Shown: positions 9,460 through 18,057 of the stretch, in pieces
Layout of the letters: each line of letters starts with the position of its first letter
Numbering within the stretch: position 1 is the stretch's first letter
The notes under the pieces: model-generated
What the model saw: the letters and a program-made list of their open reading frames with translations, nothing else
What the model was told of the DNA's origin: nothing
The model's database searches: none
Origin: Acanthamoeba castellanii str. Neff
Lineage: Eukaryota > Discosea > Longamoebia > Acanthamoebidae
Direction of reading: 5' to 3'
NCBI RefSeq assembly: GCF_000313135.1
Contig: NW_004457658.1
Span: 3,985-24,203 of the forward strand
DNA: 20,219 nt
Made by a program: the position numbers and the translations under genes

Positions 9460-12400
9460 ATGGATCGAATGGGGAAGACGAGTGCAGTGCCTCTGACGTG
9501 GTCGCGCACCGACGGCGGCCGGCCGTCGCCGGCTTTGCTACACGAAGACGATAATGGCGGCAATGAGGAGGTGCTGTGGCGCGATTGCTTGGAGGCCGCA
9601 GCGGCCAATTTTCTAGAGATTGATGCCCTACTCACCGAATTGGCGGCACTCACTTCCCCTTCCTCTCCCGCCTCTACAACATTTGCTTCTTCCTCTTCTC
9701 CATCTTCCGAGACCACCAAAATCGATCCGACCTCGTCTTCGTCCTCGTCTTCTTCCTCTGCTCTTCTATCTGCCGCTTCATCTTCATCTCTTACTTCCTC
9801 TTCATCATCATCTTCATCCACAACCACATCGGCGTGGACCGCGGCCACCTCGCCGCCCGGCAGCAGGAGCGGATCGAAGCGCAAGGCCGCCGCGGCCGCC
9901 AAGCGGCGGGCCTACCTCGACAGCGTCGCCGCAGCCACCGACGACGAACCCTTCATGCGCCGCCAGTCCGTCCGCTACGACGCGTCGGCCCTCCGCGCCC
10001 AGCTCCGCCTCTTGCCCGCCTCCGCCTCGGCCATCATCATCAGCTCCACCACCGGCGGCGGCGGCAGCGGCCACGTCAGCAACAACGGCGGCGGCCGTCG
10101 ACCGGCATCGACTGTTTTCATCGAGGGCGACACCGACGGCGGGCAGGACGAGCTGGCCCTCGCCGCGCGCCACCAGGCCCAGGCCCAGCCGCAGCCGTTG
10201 AGGCGGCGAACGCCGATGACGACGACGCAGCCGATGGTGGGGCAGACGAGGCCACAGTCGCCGACGCAGGACCAGCAGCTGCTGCGGGAGGCGGAGACGG
10301 GCGACGTGCGTGCGGTGGCCAAGGCGGCCGAGCAGGGCGACGGCGAGGAGGAGCTGATGGGCGATGATGATGAGCAGGCCCTCGAGGGCCAGAGCCGAGG
10401 CGGCGGTGATGGCGACGATAACGCGGAGGAGGAGGAGGAGAAGCAGGAGAAGCAGGAGATTATGCGGGACCGGTACGGCTTTCCCTACGAGAACGCGCAG
10501 GAGCAGCAGGCCATCGCCCACCGCTACGCCCCGCTCATCGACGACCAGATCCGCGAATGGAAAGGTGCGGTACACGCGACACGCAGCGCGCGTGCGCACA
10601 CACACGACACACCGCACGACACGCATGGCACACACACGGCGGCGCAGGCTGACTGTGTGTTGGTTCTCTGATGAGCAGCGTATCTGGCGAAGAACAAGAA
10701 CCGGCTCAACAAGACGTCCCTCACGCTGAAGCTGCTCGTCCGGCGAGGCATCCCCGTCTCCATACGACGCGAGGTGCGCTGCTCCGTTGGCGTGCGCGTG
10801 CGCGTGCGGCGGTGCGTGTCGTGTCGTGTCGTGTCATACGCTGCGTGTTGTGCTGTCTGACGCGTCAGTTACATCAATTTCGCAGGCCTGGCTCGTGTGT
10901 TCGGGCGCTCGTCGCAAAATGCAGCAAAATCCCGGTGCGCAGCCCTACATTATTAATGCAAATATTATTTATTTATTTATTTTATGTATTGTATTATTAC
11001 ATGAATAATTATCGTTTTAATTAATTATGCCTTATTTTATTTTGTTATTGTCACGTACGTGGCAGGCTACTACTTGGAGCTGCTCCACAAGAAGGAGGTG
11101 GACACCACCTACATCGAACAGATCGAGCTCGTACGTACCTCCACTTTTCTGCGCGCCGTGCGTGTCGTGCGTGCGTATTGTGCGTGTCGTGCGGTTCGAC
11201 GTTTGACGTTTGCTATTTGTGATGGCGGTGGTGGTGGTGAACAAAAAGGACGCGCCACGGACGTTTCCGCACCACCCCTACTTCGGGGAGGAGGGCCAGA
11301 GCAAGCTGAAGCGCGTGCTCGTGGCCTACAGCCGACGCAACCCCAAGTACGCATTTGGTTGTGTAGCGCTGCCGCTCGTGTGTCGTGTGTCGTGTGTCGT
11401 GTGTCGTGTGCGGTACTGATCGTGTGTCGTGTCACGCCAGGGTCGGGTACTGCCAGAGCATGAACTTCGTGACGGGGATGCTGCTGCTCTTCATGAAGGA
11501 GGAGGAGGCCTTCTGGATGCTCGTCACCATCATCGGTTCGCCCCCCCTCGCCCTCTTGCCTCCCACCTCCCGGCGCTGACCGGCCTTTCCCACACAAACA
11601 CGCAGAGGAGCTTTTGCCCCAGGACTACTATGGGTACCGCACGCACCGCACACACCGCACACACCGCACACACCGCACACACCGCACACACCGCACACAC
11701 CGCCACGGCAGCTGACATGCGCGCGTGGTGTTGTGTGGCGCAGGGAGAGCCTGGTGGGGGTGCAGGCCGACCAGCGGGTGCTGGACACGCTGCTGATGGA
11801 GAAGCTGCCGCACGTCGCCACCCACTTCGAGCGGCTGGGCTTCACCCTGCCCCTCATCACCACCCAGTGGTTCTCGTGCCTCTTCGTCAAGGACCTCGGC
11901 GCCGAGGTGCGTGCGGCGTGTGCGGCGTGTGCGGCGTGCGTGTGCGGCGAAGCACTTGTCTGATACGGCGTGTGCGGCGTGTGCGGTGCGTGCGGTGCAT
12001 GCGGTAGTTGGCGCTGCGTGTGTGGGACTGCATGTTCAACGAGGGCAGCAAGATCCTGTTCCGGGTGTCGCTCGCGTTGATCAAGATCCACGCCCAGGAG
12101 CTCATCCAGACCACCGACTACCAGACCCTCTTCGTCACCATGAAGCGCATCACCAAGAGCACCTTCGACCCAGAGCACCTCATGAGGGTCCGCTCCCCGC
12201 ACACCACCGCACGCACGCACGCGCACACACGACCGCACGCGCACACACACGCGATGTGCAGAGTTGACTGACACAAGGGGTGGTGCAGGTGATGTTTGAT
12301 GGGCTGGGCGGGTTTCCGCGGAAGAAGGTGACGCAGCTGCGCAACCACTTCTACCCGGTGGTGGCGCAGGAGGTGGCGGCCCTCCAGCAGATGCGCGCCC

Positions 12401-12468
12401 AGCTGGCCGCCCAGACCGCGGCCCGCAAGCGCCTCACCGCCTCCGCCCTGCTCGCTGCCGGTCAATAA
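9460..12468 (+). CDS. TBC-domain Rab GTPase-activating protein
   Basis: Ten exons (9460-10564, 10679-10773, 10886-10934, 11066-11130, 11249-11346, 11441-11535, 11606-11633, 11744-11906, 12008-12187, 12289-12468) give 685 residues. Residues 1-340 are low complexity: Ser runs, Ala/Lys/Arg, Gln, then Asp/Glu. The TBC domain runs from about residue 350 to 650. GIPVSIRRE then AW marks its start. The arginine finger is R442 in the IxxDxxR motif (IELDAPR), and the glutamine finger is Q476 in [26 protein letters not shown] and [10 protein letters not shown] follow as in GRTP1/TBC1D6-type proteins. Both catalytic fingers are present, so it should speed GTP hydrolysis on a Rab in membrane traffic; the partner Rab is unknown. 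The acceptor at 11248 (acaaaaag) lacks a pyrimidine tract but keeps frame. The last codons before TAA can be skipped by a frame-compatible splice into the downstream AlkB frame. Confidence 0.9.
10935..11065 (+). other. TBC gene intron with AT-rich insert
   Basis: This 131-nt intron splits the glycine codon of NPGYYLELL. Its centre (about 10950-11045) is almost pure A/T with tttatttatttatttta runs, in sharp contrast to the GC-rich, GTGTC-rich introns on both sides. Confidence 0.7.
11638..11702 (+). repeat. Nonanucleotide repeat (CCGCACACA)n in TBC intron
   Basis: About six to seven near-perfect 9-bp units fill most of the intron 11634-11743. The intron splits the glycine codon between LLPQDYY and ESLVGVQ. 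Confidence 0.85.
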
Positions 12469-12512
12469 TGAGCCATTACTGGTATTATTTTTATTTTATT
12501 TTATTTTTGCAG
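12461..12512 (+). other. Possible in-frame intron joining TBC and AlkB genes
   Basis: The sequence begins gtcaat just before the TBC stop and ends in a T-rich tract and tttttgcag. The phase is right: one base (g12460) remains before it, and ga at 12513 completes a Gly codon, after which the frame is open through to the AlkB domain. The acceptor is strong and the donor weak. No AATAAA or TATA box lies between the two genes. Confidence 0.35.
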
Positions 12513-12619
12513 GAGCTGAACCAGTGCCAGGCGTCGGAGAAATTACCCAACTAAAGTTCAGTGAATCACCGCATTGGGCAAGAGACACTTTCAAAGTGAC
12601 CACCAGTGGACACACAAAG

Positions 12620-13360
12620 ATGGAAGACACCACGCAGGTGGAACACGCGGCTGCGGGGTTCGTCGTTCTCAGGTCGGCACTCGACGCCGAGCAGCAGAAG
12701 GAGCTCGCCCACATCGCGCTCACGGCGGGGTACAGACCCGAACGAGGCTTCTGGAAGAAGGACTCCAACGACGAAGCGGAAGCCGCAGGGTACCGGCTCA
12801 ACGCGGCTTACACGCGAGGCCGCATCTACGACGCGATCGACACCTTCCCCGACCACGAGCGGCTGCTCTCGCTCTGCCACAACCTCGTGGCACGCGCGAG
12901 GAGGGTCGACCCGGCCCTCCCCGCCATGCAGCCCACGCACCTCCTGCTCCTGTGCTACACGTCGGCCCGGGGCATGGCCTGGCACGCCGACGCGGGCGAG
13001 AACGACGGCGACAACGACCACCCGATCGTGTCGTTCTCCATCGGCAATCGGTGCACCTTTGGCTACGAGGTCGTGGCGGGCGAACGAAAGTGCACGACGC
13101 TGGAGTCGGGCGACGTCGCCATCTGGGGTGGACCGCTGCGGCTGATGAAGCACAGCGTGAAGAAGGTCTTCTCGCACACGAGCCCGACGTTCCTGCACGA
13201 CGTCGCGGTCCCCTCGGCGGTGGCGGTGGCCGACTCGTCGCCAACGTCGCCTCCGTTGTTGGACATGACCAACATACGGTTCAACTTCACCTTCCGCGAC
13301 GCCCCGACCGTCGTCGGGCGAGAGAAGGACTTTGAGACATTCCAATCATACGCAAAATAA
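12620..13360 (+). CDS. AlkB-family Fe(II)/2-oxoglutarate dioxygenase
   Basis: A single exon of 246 residues from ATG 12620. The iron ligands are visible: HxD as H122-A-D124 in MAWHADAGEND, and the distal H178 in RLMKHSV. The 2-oxoglutarate/AlkB signature RxNxTxR is complete at 220-226 (RFNFTFR). PIVSFSIGNRCTFGYE and LESGDVAIWGG are the usual core strands. AlkB-family enzymes oxidatively remove alkyl groups from nucleic acids or proteins; the substrate here cannot be told. The start is the first ATG next to the domain, but the frame stays open upstream to 12513, where a strong acceptor could fuse it to the TBC protein. The stop lies 54 bp from the stop of the convergent phytochelatin synthase gene. 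Confidence 0.88.
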   Translation: MEDTTQVEHAAAGFVVLRSALDAEQQKELAHIALTAGYRPERGFWKKDSNDEAEAAGYRLNAAYTRGRIYDAIDTFPDHERLLSLCHNLVARARRVDPALPAMQPTHLLLLCYTSARGMAWHADAGENDGDNDHPIVSFSIGNRCTFGYEVVAGERKCTTLESGDVAIWGGPLRLMKHSVKKVFSHTSPTFLHDVAVPSAVAVADSSPTSPPLLDMTNIRFNFTFRDAPTVVGREKDFETFQSYAK

Positions 13361-13361
13361 A
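13356..13361 (+). terminator. AATAAA overlapping the AlkB stop codon
   Basis: The hexamer AATAAA includes the TAA stop at 13358-13360. If used, the 3' UTR would be only some 10-30 nt, which fits the 54-bp gap to the convergent neighbour. Confidence 0.5.
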
Positions 13362-13414
13362 TAGAATATATACATAAAATATAAAAAAAATTTAACGATA
13401 ATTTAAATTAATTG

Positions 13415-13858
13415 TTATGCGGGTGGAAGGCCCGCCTGGTGGGACGGGTGTAGAGTGACGACGAGGTACCCGCGGGCGCGACCCGACCAGCTGTCGACTC
13501 GACACAGCGACGGCACCAGATCGTGAACAGAGAGCCAGTGCGGGGTCGTTCGGTGGCTGTGCGTGTGCGTGTGCGGTGGGGCGTGTGCGTGTGCGCAATT
13601 GCGGGGTGAGGCGAACACAGAGGTCTGGGCACCACCGCGAAATGTAGAAGGCTTAGGCGCCAGGAAGAGGGAGGAGGAGGGGTACCTGGCCACGTCGAGC
13701 AGGAGAACCATCTGTCGCTGCGGGTGGTAGGCGGCCAACGGCGAGACGTGCCCTCCTCGGTGGTTCTCAAATTCGCGCCACAGGTTGACCACCACGCATT
13801 GCGTTCTATCGCGCGTGTTGTCAGTGCGTGGTTGGCATTGTTTGGTCGTGTGTGTGTG

Positions 13859-13909
<51 letters not shown>

Positions 13910-14785
13910 GTGGTGTGTGTGTGTGTCGTGTCACGCGTGTGCGCACCTGGAAGAGAGCACGGCGGCAATGTCGTCCTTGAGCCACTGGGAGACCTCGAGT
14001 GGGTCCTCCGAACAGCGGAGCGTCACAGTGGCCCCGGCCAACTCGAACAGGCGCGCCACCTGCTTCAGGTGGAGGCCTGCCACACCAAAACCGACACATT
14101 AAAGCAAATAAAACGCATAATAATAATAATAATAATAGGTACATAAATGTTGCATATAAAGGTATGTCAGACTCAGAGAGGAAATAATAATAATAATAAT
14201 AAATAATAATAATAAAACCGCGCACAGCCAGATCGGCCACCTTTGTGCATGTCCCTCTCACGTTTGTGGAGGTGCTTCATCACGATCTTGCTGAACAGGT
14301 CGTCTTGGGTCACCACGCGCTCTGGTGGTCGGCGTTGCTCTGTTCGTGTCGCCTCTTCTCCGTCGTAGTTGCCCGTGTGGTCATCATCATCGCCATTGCC
14401 ATCACCATCACCGCTCCTGCGCCGCTTCTTCTTGGCCGGGTCCGCATCTTGGCTGCAGCCGGTTGGCGGCGGCGGAGACGAAGTGGGTGGAGATGCAGAG
14501 CGGAGGGCGTTGAGTACGACGGCGCACGAGGCCAGGGCGCAGAAGGAGCCCCGCTTCTGGCCCTCGAAGTGGGGCCGCAGCCACCCGTGCTGGCTCCACC
14601 CGGCCCGCTCTACTCGGCCGCCACAGAAATGGATGAGCCCAACAATCCATTGCCGGCGCAAGTAGCGGGGGGACAGAAAAAATGGAATGAATGGTGAGCT
14701 GGACACCTGACTCGAGCAACAGGCTCTGGCCGGACGGTTCGTGCAGCATCACGATCGCTCGGGCGTAGTGGAGGTCTGCAGACAT
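13415..14785 (-). CDS. PCS: Phytochelatin synthase, catalytic domain only
   Basis: Five exons (14785-14707, 14612-14241, 14076-13947, 13805-13686, 13556-13415) give 280 residues. The papain-like triad is Cys51 (QKRGSFCALASCAVVLNAL), His213 (GGHVSPLAAYH) and Asp231 (MVLLLDVA). The 18-residue His-Asp spacing equals that of plant enzymes, and the 30 residues up to Cys51 also align without gaps. The enzyme moves gamma-Glu-Cys from one glutathione to another, making metal-binding phytochelatins in the cytosol. Residues about 66-124 are an extra Pro/Lys/Asp-rich insert between the Cys and the rest. The plant-type C-terminal Cys-rich domain is missing, as in short bacterial or protist forms. The Arg expected three residues after the catalytic Asp is Ser234 when the last intron is spliced. 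The 129-nt last intron is open in frame, and its retention would read Arg there. Confidence 0.88.
13845..13926 (+). repeat. (TG)n microsatellite in phytochelatin synthase intron
   Basis: A TG run of about 80 bp, with two small interruptions, fills most of the 141-nt intron 13946-13806, so on the gene's sense strand it reads (CA)n. It separates the exon ending AAVLSS from TQCVVVNLW. Confidence 0.9.
14118..14216 (+). repeat. (AAT)n trinucleotide runs in phytochelatin synthase intron
   Basis: Two AAT/ATA runs near 14119-14138 and 14185-14215 lie in the 164-nt intron 14240-14077. No gene signal was seen in them. Confidence 0.75.
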
Positions 14786-15406
14786 GGATTGAGATGAAGA
14801 TCTGCAGCAGATTGGCTGCAATGATTGAGGAAAAAAAGCGTTTGCACCTTTAGAATTTGGAAAACGACTAGGCGGGGTCCACCTCCACCCCTCATGGCCC
14901 TTCTTGTCTCCCTCCTGTTCCATTTGTCTGCCCTTCGGTCTCCATTTCACTCAAAAGCCCTTTTTTTTTTTAATCAAAATTTAATTTTGCATTGTCTATG
15001 GTCGGATTCGAACCTGGCGTGATCCAGTCGTGTCAGATTTCGGGTGACAGTGTCATTTCGGTGGCAATTCGCAAAGAACGAAATGGCATTGCTGTCAGGG
15101 AAAATGAAACGCGACATGACACGACAGGGCATTGGCCAACGTCTTCATTTTTTGTGCCGTTTTTCTTCTGCTTCATCCCTGTCCGTGTGCATCGCACGAG
15201 CTCTCTTTCCCCATTTCAAACGTCAAGCCGACCATCAACGAAGTTCTTGTGTCTCCTGAGAGGTGGCAGCAATCCATCAGCGTCAGCAACAGCAGCTCAT
15301 CCGTCCATTCACCTCCGTCCATCGCCTCTTCGCGTCCTAACCTTGAACTTGTCACGAGCACAGCAACAAGCCAACGTTTAGAAGGAAAGGAAAAGAAAGA
15401 CAAAGA
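14786..15406. other. Divergent intergenic region between phytochelatin synthase and homeobox genes
   Basis: About 620-745 bp separate the two start codons, the widest gene-free stretch in the window. It must hold both promoters. A poly-T/AT-rich block lies at 14958-14990. No TATA box of convincing sequence was found on either strand. A TTCGAATCC-like piece near 15005 recalls a tRNA T-loop but has no cloverleaf. Confidence 0.5.
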
Positions 15407-15448
15407 ATGAAGTTACATGGAGGATACTCGCTAGCGCCGCTAGGACAC

Positions 15449-15530
15449 CAGCAGCTGCAGCAGCTTCAGCAGCAACACAACAACACCAGCAGCAGCAGTA
15501 CCAACATCAACAGCAGCAGCTACAGCCATC
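15449..15530 (+). repeat. CAG/CAA-rich tract before the homeobox start
   Basis: Interrupted CAG, CAA and AGC triplets occupy the region just upstream of ATG 15532. In one frame it reads Gln-rich and in another Ala-rich. An ATG at 15407 opens a Gln/Asn/Ser-rich frame that stops at about 15535, so whether the tract is translated is unclear. Confidence 0.6.
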
Positions 15531-15531
15531 C

Positions 15532-16505
15532 ATGATGGCCCAGCAGTCGCAGGCAGACCAGCTCATCCACAACCACGCCCTCTTCCCCGAGGTCCTCGAT
15601 GCCCTTCGCCGATGCGAGGTGGCCGGCCTGAACACAGCGTCGGCCGCGGAGTTGGGGCTGGCAGGGGGCGCACCCGCCCCCTCTTCATCCAACAACCTCC
15701 CCTCGTCGGCCCTGCCACCTCTCCCCTCACATTTCGGCGGAGATGGATCAGATCGATCCGATTCGACGGACGATTACGTATCAAGTACATCGAGCTGCAA
15801 CGGCAGCACGCGGCGCAGCTCGAGAAGGTCTACGACCTCTGCGATCAATTCTCATCTCGCTACTTGACCCTGCTGAAGGAGGGTGCCCAGCGATTCACCA
15901 CCACGGTCAACGCGGCCCAGGATGGCGGGGGCGGCAAGCGCAAGGGCGATGCGCTAGACAGTGAGGCCAACAAGAAGAGGCGGGGCAACCTGCCCAAGCG
16001 CGCCACCAACATCCTCAAGAAGTGGCTCTTCGAGCATCTCTTCCATCCCTACCCCAGCGAGGTGCCTTTTCCTTCCCTTCATCTCCATCTCTTCTTCTTG
16101 CTTCATCATTCACTACTCGCTAATATCGTAATCTGCAGAACTCTCAATTCTCCAAATTAACGATTCAATCTCCAACAATAGGAGCAAAAGCGTCAGCTCG
16201 CCAGCCAGACCGGGCTCACCATCAATCAGATCAGCAACTGGTTCATCAATGCCAGGCGAAGGATCCTGCAGCCCATGCTCGAGACCGTCCGCCAGCAGCA
16301 ACAGCAGCTGGGCTACGGCGGCCAGGGCGAGGGGCGAGACCCCAACGACGCCATGCACCAGCTCGAGGGCGAGGACGACCTCCAGAACGAGTGGACCACC
16401 GGCGAGCGGGCCGGCGTGCCCATCTCCTCGATCGTGTGCGCCGACGACGGCGACAGAGCGGCGCGCGAGCGGATGGACGACGCCGCGCGCGGCATTGTGC
16501 AGTAG
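15532..16505 (+). CDS. TALE-class homeodomain transcription factor
   Basis: The model 15532-15704, 15743-16061 and 16182-16505 gives 271 residues. The homeodomain runs from about residue 134 to 196: [18 protein letters not shown], then the three-residue loop extension in HPYPSEE, then helix 3 with [13 protein letters not shown]. Ile after WF and the HPYPSEE loop are the TALE (PBX/MEIS/KNOX) hallmark. The intron 16062-16181 splits the loop between the two Glu codons. Before it lies a helical stretch, [20 protein letters not shown], possibly for partner binding. The first intron is only 38 nt (a 47-nt alternative ends at 15751), so the N-terminal frame is uncertain; a one-base error here is also possible. 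The tail is acidic. It should bind DNA in the nucleus, often as a dimer. Confidence 0.82.
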
Positions 16506-16716
16506 AGCTTAGAGAGGAGATGGAGGGGTGGATAGGGGAGGATGAGGTGGCACACAGGTGTGTTGAATGCTCACCAAAGTTATGGCCTATGCCAATGTAA
16601 ATAACACACCACAACACACAACATGGCCTACACACAGTGTCCCGCATACCTTGCATACCTTGCATTCCGCCTGGAAGCAGACGAAGATGAAGGTGAAGAA
16701 GTAGTGTCGAACACCA
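16506..16716. other. Gap between convergent homeobox and FPGT genes
   Basis: These 211 bp hold both 3' ends. No AATAAA was seen on either strand, and no ORF is supported. Confidence 0.5.
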
Positions 16717-17995
16717 CTAGTGTTGCTGGCGGGCGGCGACGATGGCCTGCAGGTGGCGCGATCGCTTGAGCACGAGGGCGGGCATGTCCTTGCACTTGAG
16801 GGCCTCCTCCCACGACAGCCGCGCCTGGCCCGTCTCGGTCGCGCCCACCACCGCCCGAGTACGATCGGGCTGGACGAGCGAGGCCACCACGGCGAGGGAC
16901 AGGCGCAGCGACTCCTCGGGCGTACTCGCCACCGGGAACACTCTGTCGTCATGGATGACCCGCCCACACCGTTTAGTTCGCGCCTCGTGTGTGTGTGGGG
17001 AAACTGGGCGCATACCTCGCATTCCAGACGCTGCAGTGCTGCTCGCCCGGCGGCCAGAGCGTGGTGGCGTCGGCGAGGCCTAGCTGCGCGGCCACGGTGC
17101 CCAGCGGCACGCCGCGAAGCTGCAGCGAGGCGGCGGCCTGGGCCGGCGTGGCGGCGGTCTTCTTGAAGTCGTCGTTGATGCCGAAGAAGGAGGTGATCCA
17201 CCCCTTTGTCGGCTGCGTCGCCGCGTCGGCCGCGGGCAGCTGGCAGGGCAGCGTCTGCATGATCAAGTCGCCGGGGATATGCACCTCGGTGGCCTCATCG
17301 GCCTGCAGGTCACTGGGAAGAAAAGAAAAGAAAAAGCGGAACATTAAGCGAGCGCGACACGTCAGCACGCGAAGGCACGTGGCGCAGTACTTGAGGATGC
17401 AGCGGCTGCCGACGGTGGATTGGGTGCGAGGGAGGCGGCAGTACTCGACCACCGACATCTCGCTCACGCGCACGTCGTCGCCGAAGATGCAGTGCAGCGT
17501 GCTGCACCCGCCCCTCGTGCTCTCACTAACCACGACGCAACACATGCATTCAGCATTGCGTGTGCGTGTGCGTGTGTTTGTGTGCGATGCGAGTGCGCGC
17601 TACCTGGGGAGGCCAGCGTTGAAGACGTGGCGACTGAAGCCCAGCTTGGGTAGGTTGACGCAGAAGTGGTCTTTAGAGAGTCAGACGGCGAGGGTCAGAG
17701 GGGTGGCAAGTCGGAGGCGAAGAACGAAGAGCGAAGCAAAGAGCAAAGAGCAAAGAGCGAAGAGCGAAGAGGGGGCGAACCGAGGTACTCCTGGCAGGTG
17801 CCGATGTGGATGAAGAGGGACGGGATGAACGGGATGACGTTCAGCTGAGTGCCCTTGAGCAGCTCATAGAGCTGCCTGCGCACGGTGGCCAGAGAGTCGG
17901 TGACCACGCTCACATTCCTCGTGTTCGTGAGATAGCTGTCTTCGGCCTCGCTTCCCAGAGGCTGACATGACACGCACGACACGCACGACACGCAC

Positions 17996-18057
<62 letters not shown>

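Noticed and set aside
9814..10635. Long minus-strand ORF (273 codons)
   Set aside because: Leu/Arg/Val/Ala-rich shadow of the GC-rich low-complexity N-terminus of the TBC protein.
11432..12274. Minus-strand ORF of 280 codons
   Set aside because: It runs through plus-strand introns and repeats and is antisense to conserved TBC exons.
12566..13345. Minus-strand ORF of 259 codons
   Set aside because: Antisense to the AlkB domain, whose motifs are complete on the plus strand.
14990..15110. tRNA-like T-loop (TTCGAATCC on the minus strand)
   Set aside because: The flanking T stem does not pair and no matching acceptor stem or anticodon arm is present.
15132..15410. Plus-strand ORF with a signal-peptide-like start
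   Set aside because: It has no ATG (starts with TTG) and no conserved features; likely chance in the divergent spacer.
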